This document shows, piece after piece, positions 1 through 8,285 of a DNA stretch of 64,000 nucleotides. Below the pieces are notes generated by a model that worked only from the letters and a program-made list of their open reading frames with translations, made no database searches and had not been told where the DNA came from. Positions within the stretch are counted from its first letter, which is position 1. Each line of letters opens with the position of its first letter. Both the position numbers and the translations under genes were made by a program. Source of the stretch: Microcoleus vaginatus WJT46-NPBG5 (lineage in GTDB: Bacteria > Cyanobacteriota > Cyanobacteriia > Cyanobacteriales > Oscillatoriaceae); assembly GCA_019359355.1 (NCBI GenBank), contig JAHHHM010000007.1:62001-126000 (forward strand). The letters run 5' to 3'.

Positions 1-684
1 CAGGCTATTCAAGAAAAACGGCAAGAAATTGATGTGGATTTTATTATTCAAGATATGCCTAATTTAGTCTCTTCAATGCAGGTGGGAGCCGAGCGCATCC
101 GTCAAATTGTCATCAGCTTACGGAATTTCTCTCGGCTGGATCAAGCCGAGAAGAAGCGGGTGAATATTCATGAAGGGCTTGACAGCACGCTGCTGATCTT
201 GCAGAGCCGGCTCAAAGCAAACTCGGATCGCCCTGAGATTGAAATCATCAAAGAATATGGCGAACTTCCTTTAGTAGAATGTTACGCCGGCCAGATGAAT
301 CAAGTCTTTATGAATATCCTCAGTAATGCCATTGATGCGCTTGAAGAATCTGCCGGCAGCAACCAAACCGCCCAGAAACCACAAATTCGGATTCACACAT
401 CTGTAGAAACAGAGCATAGGGAACAGGAAACAGGACAAAAAGACCTCCCAATAATCAATTCCCATATTGTGATTCGGATTGCTGACACCGGCAATGGAAT
501 GACCGAGGAAATTCGCAACCGATTATTTGATCCCTTCTTTACAACAAAACCCGTGGGCAAAGGAACTGGGCTGGGGCTTTCAATCAGTTATCAAATTGTC
601 AAAGAAAAACATAGCGGTCAATTAAAATGTACTTCATCGCCGGGAGAAGGAGCTGAATTTGTCATTGAGCTGCCCCTTCACTAA
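1..684 (+). CDS. Sensor histidine kinase, C-terminal part (5'-truncated by window edge)
   Basis: The reading frame is open from base 1, so only the C-terminal part of a two-component sensor kinase is visible; the phosphoacceptor H-box lies upstream of the window. Visible from the first in-frame GTG (base 34) are the second dimerisation helix ([15 protein letters not shown]), the N-box ([11 protein letters not shown], about residues 93-103), G1 (DTGNGM, 151-156), F-box (FDPFFT, 165-170) and G2 (GKGTGLGL, 175-182), so the ATP-binding lid is complete. It ends right after the last HATPase strand with no receiver domain. It closely resembles the C-terminal half of the kinase at 40029-41900, so the two are paralogues. 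The signal sensed cannot be inferred from this part. Confidence 0.93.
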   Translation, partial: QAIQEKRQEIDVDFIIQDMPNLVSSMQVGAERIRQIVISLRNFSRLDQAEKKRVNIHEGLDSTLLILQSRLKANSDRPEIEIIKEYGELPLVECYAGQMNQVFMNILSNAIDALEESAGSNQTAQKPQIRIHTSVETEHREQETGQKDLPIINSHIVIRIADTGNGMTEEIRNRLFDPFFTTKPVGKGTGLGLSISYQIVKEKHSGQLKCTSSPGEGAEFVIELPLH

Positions 685-753
685 AAATCGCTTTAGGAAA
701 GTAGTCACTTTATCTGTTAAAAAGGCAAAGAAAAGGAGAAACAAAGATGCTTT

Positions 754-3312
754 TTGTTACCTGGGGCACTTCCTAACAGCAAACACCTCTTCCAACAAAA
801 ATTGAGTGCGGTACGCAGCAAGGGCTGGAAAACACCAAAGCAGTGCCGCCTAATGTTCGGGAATAAAAATTTTATGATGCTCCAAGGGCCGAAAAACAAA
901 GTGATTAAGAGCGATGCTGGCCGGCAGTACGATCCGGCAACAGTCTTTGCAGAAATACCGCACTTAGCGGCCCGCATTTGCGGCACATCAATGGCGTTGC
1001 TGTATTTGATCGATGGCACCCGACACGCTTTTAATTTAGAACTACTAGAAGTTTCGCTGTGGGAGGTGGACTTTTGGGCGCACACCGTTGTGCAGCCGGA
1101 TGTGTTGGTTGTTGGGGATATGTCCCAGGATGTCCGCTTTGCCAACAACCCGAAGGTGACTTCATCCCCTTACATTCGGTTTTATGCCGGCGTTCCCTTA
1201 ATCACCTCAGAGGGCCAAGCAATCGGGGCGTTATGTGTATTGGACTCAGTGCAACGAGAGTTAAGCCAGTTGCAAATAGATGCCTTGCAGGGACTTAGCC
1301 GGCAAGTGATCGCGCAAAGAGAGCTACAGCGTCATTTCAGCGATTTAACACAGACAGCTCTCCAGTGCCACCAAAGAGAAAATTCGCGCCCTCACGTTGA
1401 GGAAGAATACTTAACGGTTTTAGAGCAAGTTCAGGATGGGATTTTTATTCTTCAAGGCAGCCAACTGCTTTTCGTCAATCAGCCATTTGCCAAGATGGTG
1501 GGTTACACGGTGGCAGAATTGAAAGGAATGGATTTTTCCGCACTGGTGGCACCCGAAGATCATCGGAAGTTGGGCCAGAGCAACCGGCGCGGACGAGCTA
1601 GCGTTTCAGAATCGCAAACCTCTGATTTCCGGCTGCTGCACAAGCATCACGCCAATCCAATCCGGGTATCGGTGAAAATTGCTCCGATTTCCTATCAGGG
1701 CGGTGTGGCCAGTCTGGGACTTGTGAAGATGATTCATCCAGGCCGGCTGATTGCCGGTAGAGACGGAAGATTTGCGGTACCGGCGCTCCCCGATAGTTAT
1801 TACGATCTACTAACAGGACTGCTCAACCATGCTGGGTTGATCAAGTGCGTGGAATGCGCCATCGAGCAGTCAAAGCAACAGCCTAGGGATGGCTTTGCCG
1901 TGCTGTTTCTAAATATTGATCACTTCAAACGAATTAAGTGCAGCCTGGGATACCGACTGGCAGAACAGTTACTCGTCGCGTTTGCTCACCGGCTGCAAAC
2001 TTGTTTACGAGCCGGTGATCCGATCGGACATTTGGGATCTGATGAGTTTGGGATTGTCGTACATCACATCAAAAAGATTAAGGACTCGCTCGCCATTGCT
2101 GATCGGCTACACGAAGCCCTGAAAGTGCCGTTTATTGTCGAGAGGCAAGAAGTATTTATTACAGTCAGTATTGGTATTGCCCTCAGTATGGGTTTAGCGG
2201 CTGAAATAACCAGCCGGCACAAAACAGGACAAAACAGAAGCCGCCTGCTTTTACAGGACATTGCTACCCATGAGCGCCAAACCAAGGCGGAATTTGACAG
2301 CACTGTGAACGGCGTTGTGCCTTTGCGCCCCCCCGCCCGACGTTTAAATGAGCTACCCGCCCAACAGCGCCCAGAAGATTTACTGCGCGATGCCGGTGTT
2401 GCTATGTACAGCGCCAAGGCGCAAGGCAAAGCCAACTCTCAAATATTTAATGCCGGTATGCATACGCGTGTCTTAGCCGGCTGGCAACTAGAAACCGACT
2501 TACGGCGAGCCATTCAAGAAAACTTTGATTTATCAAGTAAAAATTCTAACTTCACTGCCAATTCAAAATTTTTACTGCACTACCAGCCCATCGTCTCTCT
2601 CTCCACCGGCACCATAGCGGGGTTTGAGGCGCTCGTGCGCTGGCTGCACCCAGAGCGAGGTTTGGTTTCTCCAACAGAGTTTATTCCCGTGGCAGAACAA
2701 ACCGGCTTGATTGTCCCTTTGGGGGCATGGGTGCTGCGCGAGGCGTGCCTTCAGATGCGCTGGTGGCAGGAGCAATTTCCAGCCGCCCAGCAGATGACAA
2801 TGAGCGTAAATTTATCTGGCATACAGCTTTCGCAGCCGGCTTTACTGGCTCAAATTGACGAAACTCTGCAAGACACAGGCATCCAGCCCAGCTGTTTAAA
2901 GCTGGAAATTACCGAAAGCGTAGTAATGGATAATGCCGATGCGGCAACCGCTGTGCTAGAGCAACTTAGAGATAGAAATATCCAGCTATGCATTGATGAT
3001 TTCGGCACCGGCTATTCCTCCTTGAGCTATCTGCGCCGGTTTCCAATTAATACCTTGAAAATTGATCGCTCTTTTGTTAGCGCCATGTGCGATGAAGCGG
3101 AAAACTCAGAAATTGTGCGGGCAATTGTAATGTTGGCGAATAATTTGGGGATGCAGGTAGTGGCTGAAGGAATCGAAACACAAGCCCAAATGCAACTTCT
3201 CTCAGCGCTACAGTGTGAGTATGGACAGGGCTATTATTTCTCAAAACCGATTGATAGCGAGACTGCCGGTGCCTTAATTTCCGCACCCCCACCTACTAAC
3301 TTTGGAGGGTAA
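754..3312 (+). CDS. GAF-PAS-GGDEF-EAL c-di-GMP signalling protein
   Basis: A cytosolic second-messenger enzyme expected to make and/or degrade cyclic di-GMP. Domain order, counted from the TTG start: GAF (about 60-192), PAS (218-330), GGDEF (350-570), EAL (585-845). The EAL part keeps its key motifs: EALVRW (625-630), KLEITES, DDFGTGYSS (748-756), VVAEGIET and a C-terminal GYYFSKP, so phosphodiesterase activity is plausible. The GGDEF signature reads LGSDEF (427-432), with Ser for the second Gly, and about 60 extra residues (about 478-540) interrupt the domain before the LLRDAGVAMYSAKAQGK segment. The cyclase may therefore be weak or regulatory. The start is uncertain: TTG 754 is poorly spaced from AAAGGAGA (733-740), while ATG 853 is an alternative just before the GAF domain. 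No transmembrane segment is seen. Confidence 0.93.
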   Translation: MLPGALPNSKHLFQQKLSAVRSKGWKTPKQCRLMFGNKNFMMLQGPKNKVIKSDAGRQYDPATVFAEIPHLAARICGTSMALLYLIDGTRHAFNLELLEVSLWEVDFWAHTVVQPDVLVVGDMSQDVRFANNPKVTSSPYIRFYAGVPLITSEGQAIGALCVLDSVQRELSQLQIDALQGLSRQVIAQRELQRHFSDLTQTALQCHQRENSRPHVEEEYLTVLEQVQDGIFILQGSQLLFVNQPFAKMVGYTVAELKGMDFSALVAPEDHRKLGQSNRRGRASVSESQTSDFRLLHKHHANPIRVSVKIAPISYQGGVASLGLVKMIHPGRLIAGRDGRFAVPALPDSYYDLLTGLLNHAGLIKCVECAIEQSKQQPRDGFAVLFLNIDHFKRIKCSLGYRLAEQLLVAFAHRLQTCLRAGDPIGHLGSDEFGIVVHHIKKIKDSLAIADRLHEALKVPFIVERQEVFITVSIGIALSMGLAAEITSRHKTGQNRSRLLLQDIATHERQTKAEFDSTVNGVVPLRPPARRLNELPAQQRPEDLLRDAGVAMYSAKAQGKANSQIFNAGMHTRVLAGWQLETDLRRAIQENFDLSSKNSNFTANSKFLLHYQPIVSLSTGTIAGFEALVRWLHPERGLVSPTEFIPVAEQTGLIVPLGAWVLREACLQMRWWQEQFPAAQQMTMSVNLSGIQLSQPALLAQIDETLQDTGIQPSCLKLEITESVVMDNADAATAVLEQLRDRNIQLCIDDFGTGYSSLSYLRRFPINTLKIDRSFVSAMCDEAENSEIVRAIVMLANNLGMQVVAEGIETQAQMQLLSALQCEYGQGYYFSKPIDSETAGALISAPPPTNFGG

Positions 3313-3520
3313 ATTAAACTTTCTAATTTGCTGAGTCAACATTTAACCGTAAAACTCATAAACAAAATTGATGAGTCTCTGTGTTAAATAAATAAGCAAA
3401 TATTTAACAAAATAACTTATATCTTTTCAAAAAAAATTAACTTTTATGTTTACACTAAGGCAAAAGAAAGGTAATATTTTGAGGGAAAATTGTGATTTCA
3501 AAATTCTCCCTTTTCTTGCT

Positions 3521-3781
3521 TTAGAAATCCTCCATAATGTCGGGCTTTGTCAGAGTGGAGGGGGGGCGATCATTACTCCACGCCCACCACACACAACCGC
3601 ACTGACACTGGTAAAACTCTTGCCATTTGCGGCGATGATCCTCTGTATACACCGGCGATCGCCGGTTAATCCAAACTCCCTGCGCTTCCATCGCAGACGC
3701 TTTGCAGTTGGGGCAGCAGAACTCGTGGGCGTGAATCCCCTGGGATGTCCATTCAGGCGGGGTTGGCTCAAAAGCGTCCAT
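3521..3781 (-). CDS. Small zinc-ribbon-like protein, 86 aa
   Basis: A small protein of unknown role. It has two cysteine pairs, FCCPNCKAS near residues 22-29 and YQCQCGCVWW near 58-67, spaced as in a zinc ribbon, and its residues otherwise look like a folded domain (several Trp, mixed charge) rather than an antisense shadow. The name 'zinc-ribbon' rests only on the Cys pattern. It lies alone on the minus strand, converging on the c-di-GMP gene and divergent from the nucleoside transporter. Function is unknown; nucleic-acid binding is possible but not shown. Confidence 0.7.
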   Translation of the reverse strand: MDAFEPTPPEWTSQGIHAHEFCCPNCKASAMEAQGVWINRRSPVYTEDHRRKWQEFYQCQCGCVWWAWSNDRPPSTLTKPDIMEDF

Positions 3782-4026
3782 GCATCATTCCTCAGTGCAG
3801 TTACCAATTATCAGCTTTGATGCCAGTCTCAATCTGGTGAAGTGGCTTTGCTAAATGTATCAGAATCTTAAGTTTTGGAGACATTACTGTATTACCTGAC
3901 TATTCTAGATGGCTTGGAGGATTGTCGCGCTTGGTTTTACCTGCCGAGATCCAACCAGCCAGACACCGATAGCACCGGCAGCGGAACGGGTAAGCATTCG
4001 TCATAATAATTGCAAGGATTCAGCTC

Positions 4027-5604
4027 ATGCCTCATCCGATCTATCTCAACATCATCTCGTTTTTTGGCATCTTTGGCCTATGCGCGATCGCATGGCTTTT
4101 TTCCGAACACCGCCGAATTATTCCCTGGCGCGTCATTATATCCGGCATTGCCTTGCAATTAATTTTAGGCGCATTTGTATTTATGTTTCCGCCGACTAGG
4201 ATCGCCCTACAGGCATTTAGTAACTTACTAGACGGTGTCTTTCTGGCGGCTGATACCGGCGCAAATTTTGTATTTGGGAAAAATCTCGTCCCACTGCCTA
4301 CTAGGCCGGCAGATGTCAATTTAGGCTATATCTTTGCATTTCGAGCCTTGCCTACCGTCATCTTCTTCTCAGGATTGATGGCATTGCTCTACAACATCGG
4401 GATCATTCAAATTGTAACCGAAGTATTTGCCAAAATCTTTTATGCAACCATGCGCTTGAGTGGTGCTGAAGCTTTAAGCGGGGCGGCTAATATTTTTGTG
4501 GGTATTGAAGCAGCCATTGTTGTTAAGCCTTATTTGCCTAAAATGACTCGCAGTGAACTGTGCGCGATTTTATCGTGTTGTTTTGGAACTGCCGCTTCTT
4601 CAACCTTGGCCATTTATGTGAGTTTCTTAAGGCCGGTTTTTCCCAACATTTTGGGACATTTAGTATCTGCCTCAATTATGGCAATACCGGCTTGTTTTGT
4701 TCTATCAAAAATTTTAGTACCAGAAACCGAAGTTCCCCTGACTGCCGGCGGGATTCCCCAAGAAGAAAAACCAGACAAAAACGATAAGAAATTTACCGGC
4801 ACAGAACTCGGCGGGCAGGGTTTAGATGCAGCCCTAGATGAAGATCCAGAAGACATCAAAATGGAAACAGTGGGTGGAGAACCGATTGAGCGAGTGAGTC
4901 CCTTGGATGCTGCAATTGTGGGGGCATTAGATGGGGTAAAAATGGCTGTAGCCATTGCTGCTGTGCTGATTTTAATCTTAGGTTTTGTGTCTTTAATTAA
5001 TCAAATCTTTGCAGGACTAGCCGGCTTACCCAGTCCAATTGGTAACATTTTTAAGGTTGTTACCTTACAAAATATTCAAGGCGTCTTATTTTACCCCCTG
5101 ACTTTGTTAACCGGCGTTCCTTTTAATGAATCTTGGACAGCATCGGTTATTATTGGGCGCAGACTCTTAGAAACAGCAATTCCTCCCTATCAAGCACTAG
5201 CAGAAGCCGCTAAAGCCGGCGCGATAAGTAATCGTACTGTGTTAATTGTCAGCTATGCCCTGTCCGGATTTGCTCACTTAGCTTCCGTGGGAATTTTTGT
5301 CGGAGGTACAATTGCCTTAATTCCCTCACGGCGCAAAGATATTTCAGAACTCGGTTGGAAAGCTTTATTTGTTGGCACCTTAGCAACGATGATGATCGCC
5401 TGTGTTGCCGGCGTATTTGACACCGGCAGCGCCAGTATTTTAGGTGACAAAACCGCACCCATCAGTGCGCCGGCTGTTGCCCCCTCGCCGGCAGCCCCCA
5501 CCGTCGCACCTTCACCCACAGCGCCGGCTAATCAACTATCGCCCCAGCCGGCTGCGAAACCACCCGCACCCGCCCCTAAACCTTCACCGAATCGCAATCG
5601 TTAG
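4027..5604 (+). CDS. Concentrative nucleoside transporter (CNT/NupC family)
   Basis: An inner-membrane nucleoside symporter of the CNT family. It shows the family layout: N-terminal hydrophobic helices (residues 5-55), a gate/core region with the GAEALSGAANIFVGIEAA segment (about 146-163) that corresponds to the substrate and ion site, an SSTLAIYVSF helix, and the C-terminal core LTGVPFNESW...YALSGFAHLASVGI. A hydrophilic acidic insert (about 240-290) and a Pro/Ala-rich tail (about 480-525) are additions to the usual core of roughly 400 residues. Start: ATG at 4027 with AAGGA about 9 nt upstream. Neighbours give no pathway; it probably salvages nucleosides. Ion coupling (Na+ or H+) cannot be read from the sequence. 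Confidence 0.9.
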   Translation: MPHPIYLNIISFFGIFGLCAIAWLFSEHRRIIPWRVIISGIALQLILGAFVFMFPPTRIALQAFSNLLDGVFLAADTGANFVFGKNLVPLPTRPADVNLGYIFAFRALPTVIFFSGLMALLYNIGIIQIVTEVFAKIFYATMRLSGAEALSGAANIFVGIEAAIVVKPYLPKMTRSELCAILSCCFGTAASSTLAIYVSFLRPVFPNILGHLVSASIMAIPACFVLSKILVPETEVPLTAGGIPQEEKPDKNDKKFTGTELGGQGLDAALDEDPEDIKMETVGGEPIERVSPLDAAIVGALDGVKMAVAIAAVLILILGFVSLINQIFAGLAGLPSPIGNIFKVVTLQNIQGVLFYPLTLLTGVPFNESWTASVIIGRRLLETAIPPYQALAEAAKAGAISNRTVLIVSYALSGFAHLASVGIFVGGTIALIPSRRKDISELGWKALFVGTLATMMIACVAGVFDTGSASILGDKTAPISAPAVAPSPAAPTVAPSPTAPANQLSPQPAAKPPAPAPKPSPNRNR

Positions 5605-5693
5605 ATAATATTGGGAATGGGGCATAGGGCATAGGGCATGGGAAATTTCTCCACTCTCCGACTCTCCCACTCAACACTCAACACTCAGCACTC
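5605..5693. repeat. Heptanucleotide STRR repeats
   Basis: The 89-bp gap contains GGGCATA-type heptamers (GGGGCATAGGGCATAGGGCA) followed by CACTCAA-type heptamers up to the ATG at 5694. This is the short tandemly repeated repetitive (STRR) class known in cyanobacteria. Similar heptamers occur near 16014-16050, 19078-19096, 36062-36115, 36733-36795 and 49570-49620 in this window. Confidence 0.75.
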
Positions 5694-6305
5694 ATGATCG
5701 AGCCTGGATCTGAAATTCAACGCCTGCTAGACTTGATGCCGGCTTCTGGTCGGATGCTGACTAAAATTGTTAGCAAACCGCAGCAACCTCTGGTTATTGA
5801 CAGTCCTTTTCCCCTGCCTTGGGCGAAGGATCGGCCTATTTTTATTAATTTTGATCTGTGGGGGCGAGTGCCGAAACCGCAGCGAGATTTACTGCTGTTG
5901 CGTACTGTTAGTTGGCTAACTGAAGTTAGATGGTTTAAGCCAGATTTATATCAAGGATTGGTTGCCGGTGGAGTTATTGGCACTTTTGTGGAGTTGATCC
6001 AGGGAGATGTTGTGGGTGTGATTGTTGCCGGCGGTTTAAGTGCACTTGCCGGCAGCCAAATTTGGCGATCTTACCGCAGTTCTCAATCTGAAATTGATGC
6101 GGATCAAGTGGCGATTGGGGTTGCCCTGCGGCGAGGTTATAGCGAGGCTGAGGCGGCTGCACATTTGTTAGGGGCAATTGAGTCTGTTGCTAAAATTGAG
6201 GGGCGTGCCGGTTTAAATTTTACTGAGCTAATTCGCTGTCAAAATTTAAGGGCGATTGCGGGTTTTTCTTCTGTGGGTATCCCTGATGCGATGAGGCGGG
6301 AATGA
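5694..6305 (+). CDS. DUF3318-type conserved cyanobacterial protein
   Basis: A 203-residue protein of a family found in cyanobacteria (DUF3318 by recognition). The conserved N-terminus (LLDLMPASGRMLTKIVSKP) and the stretch PFPLPWAKDRPIFINFDLW are the main recognition points. Residues 90-125 hold two Gly-rich hydrophobic stretches (LVAGGVIGTF, VVGVIVAGGLSALAG) that may be membrane-associated. The C-terminal helix-rich part has RRGYSEAEAAAHLLGAIESVA. Biochemical function is unknown. It follows the transporter gene on the same strand after an STRR spacer, so co-transcription is possible but not indicated. Confidence 0.85.
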   Translation: MIEPGSEIQRLLDLMPASGRMLTKIVSKPQQPLVIDSPFPLPWAKDRPIFINFDLWGRVPKPQRDLLLLRTVSWLTEVRWFKPDLYQGLVAGGVIGTFVELIQGDVVGVIVAGGLSALAGSQIWRSYRSSQSEIDADQVAIGVALRRGYSEAEAAAHLLGAIESVAKIEGRAGLNFTELIRCQNLRAIAGFSSVGIPDAMRRE

Positions 6306-6309
6306 CGCT

Positions 6310-6489
6310 TGAAGAATCTGCTGTTTGGTAATTTTATTTTTTAACCGCAGATGCACGCAGATAAACGCAGATAAATGCAGATAATTCTAATTGTTTCTCT
6401 TGGCCTAATGTTTTGAGGCCGAAGAATTGGCTGTTTGGTCAATTAAATTTTTATTTTTTAACCACAGATGCACACAGATAAACACAGAT
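6310..6489. repeat. Duplicated repeat unit carrying CAGAT/CACAGAT motifs
   Basis: Two imperfect copies of a 65-70 bp unit lie in direct order, 6310-6373 and 6421-6489. Each begins GAAGAAT..GCTGTTTGGT, runs through a T-rich stretch and ends AACC(G/A)CAGATGCAC(G/A)CAGATAAAC(G/A)CAGAT. The CAGAT part belongs to a dispersed family: an inverted copy is at 10354-10383 and shorter ones at 19801-19815, 19850-19872 and 19927-19950. Confidence 0.8.
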
Positions 6490-6519
6490 GGGGCTGATTT
6501 TTGGAGGAAAAGGTAATTC

Positions 6520-7941
6520 TTACTTCCTGATGTTTCGGGGCCAAGGAATGGTTGCATCTTGAGCTAGTTGTTTCGCGACGGCTGCGGCTCCAAAAAGGTT
6601 AAGATGGCTGGGGTCGGAAAAATAGTTATTTTGGGCTAAGCTTTTCTGAGAAAGGTTGCGAAAGATAAATCCTTTGGCGTCTGCTTGACGTTGCATATTT
6701 TGCACGAATTGCTGTTCGGCTGATTTTCGGGTTGGATCTAAATAATCTTGCGTGAGGGGGAGATTGACAAAAATTAGGGGGATGTTGCGAGTGTTTGTAA
6801 AATATATGATTTCGTTAAGGGCTACGGCTTGCTGCCCTTTTAATTGAAAGGCTGTATAGTCGCTGTCATACAAACCTGAAACTCGCGGATTTTGCCGATA
6901 GTAAATAGCAGGATTGAAGCGGCTGGAAACGGAGAGGAATCCATTGGCATCAATTGTATTAGCCGGCTCATCTAGAAATTTAAAATTAAAGATTGAAGCG
7001 TGAAAACTGCTGTCTTCCAGCTTTTGCTCTAGCTGCTTCTCAAATTCATTAAATTGTTTATTGGTCAGGTAAAAAAAGTCTGTTTTAGTGGTGCCGGCAG
7101 CCACAACTTGCTGTGGACGCTGCCAAATCTGCTCTAAACTCAGACGGGGCCGGTTTCCCCTCACTAAACGCTGATAGCCGGGAGAAGCGATGATCGCATC
7201 ATACGTCCGATCTGACCGGCCACTGTTAAACGCGCGCGCCCCATCCGCCCACAAAATCAGCCGTGGTAACTGTTGGGGGGTCAAAAGTTGTCGCAACTGA
7301 AAATCAACGACTTGGGCAGTCGCCCCATTCACCGCAAAATTAAAAATTTGCAGTCCCGGATAACCTTGCTGGGCTAAGGCTTGCTGGAGTGCGCTCGGAT
7401 CGATGCCCTGTAAGGCACGGGAACTCCCGACAATTAAAATATCGGGGGGGCCGATGGCTGCCAAGTAGGATAGATACAGCAGCAATTGCTCATCAAGGAC
7501 TTCACTGTTAAACGTCGGGAAAGGAACGTTAGAACGTTTACCGGCAGCTTTTTGTTGGGCAATGGTAAAGTTTCGTAAATACTCAACAACTTTTTTCTGG
7601 GCAAAGGCGCGTTTCGGGCTTGCCGGCGGCACGGCTTGCATCCATGTAGCCGCCTCCAGCCACGCTACAGCAACGTCGTTCCATTCTTGAAGCGATTTTG
7701 CCCTTTGAGCCAAATTTGCCGCCCTGGTAGCGCTTCTAACGCCCTCTGCAAAGGGATCGGGTTGGGGTTTAGCAGCAGGGGGCGGGGTTGCTGCGGCTGC
7801 CGGCACCCCTAAACTGGCGCTGGAAATAGAGTCAGATAGACTCATGGCAGCGGATGGCAGGGGAGTACAGATGCCGGCTAGTGCGAGGATTGCTACGAGG
7901 GCCATTTCATATCGGAAAGGGAGCAATAAGCTGCTACGCAT
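6520..7941 (-). CDS. Exported SGNH-hydrolase-like protein (DUF1574-type)
   Basis: A 473-residue exported or membrane-anchored protein with an N-terminal hydrophobic segment (about 13-33, signal peptide or anchor) and an Ala/Pro-rich linker (44-65). The rest resembles the SGNH/GDSL hydrolase fold: block I GSSRALQGIDPS (172-183), NFAVNGATAQ (about 201-210) and a C-terminal DPSHLNLFG (443-451) that would supply the Asp-His pair. Such proteins act in or with O-acylation or deacylation of surface polysaccharides. That fits its place as the last gene of a minus-strand cluster with two GT39-like transferases, a GT2 and an acyltransferase. Activity on a particular glycan is inference. It begins 345 bp after the preceding gene, so it may have its own promoter. 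Confidence 0.8.
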   Translation of the reverse strand: MRSSLLLPFRYEMALVAILALAGICTPLPSAAMSLSDSISSASLGVPAAAATPPPAAKPQPDPFAEGVRSATRAANLAQRAKSLQEWNDVAVAWLEAATWMQAVPPASPKRAFAQKKVVEYLRNFTIAQQKAAGKRSNVPFPTFNSEVLDEQLLLYLSYLAAIGPPDILIVGSSRALQGIDPSALQQALAQQGYPGLQIFNFAVNGATAQVVDFQLRQLLTPQQLPRLILWADGARAFNSGRSDRTYDAIIASPGYQRLVRGNRPRLSLEQIWQRPQQVVAAGTTKTDFFYLTNKQFNEFEKQLEQKLEDSSFHASIFNFKFLDEPANTIDANGFLSVSSRFNPAIYYRQNPRVSGLYDSDYTAFQLKGQQAVALNEIIYFTNTRNIPLIFVNLPLTQDYLDPTRKSAEQQFVQNMQRQADAKGFIFRNLSQKSLAQNNYFSDPSHLNLFGAAAVAKQLAQDATIPWPRNIRK

Positions 7942-8285
7942 TTAATTTTTTGTTGGGGGCGAGGGGAAGAGTGGGAGAAAAATTTAAGATTTCGATTCTT
8001 CGCCTAAAATAGCGAATGATATGCGCGTTAGCTTAATGATGTAGTGATCTGGTTTCGACACATATATTTTGCTTAGTCCGCGCAATTTCTTGGTCGGGAT
8101 TGTTAGGAGTCTGGCGTACCTACGAAGGTAAAGCCGATGTAGAGATTTATGGTTCTCTTCTTACTATCTAATCAGTGATTAAACAGGACTTGAGACGCTG
8201 TTTCCGGAATAAACTGAGTCAGAGACTCCTGAGTTTGAAAATAAAATAAAACGTAGTTGAAGTGTGAGCCGGCTGAACAATCAAT
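7942..8285. other. Intergenic spacer, 344 bp
   Basis: Lies upstream of the SGNH-like gene and downstream of the GT39-like gene. No open frame of interest, no clear hairpin terminator and no repeat recognised. It probably holds the promoter of the SGNH-like gene, but no confident -10/-35 pair is seen. Confidence 0.4.

Noticed and set aside
3446-3820. 124-aa plus-strand frame opposite the zinc-ribbon protein
   Set aside because: The minus-strand frame has the paired Cys motifs and sensible composition; the plus frame has neither.
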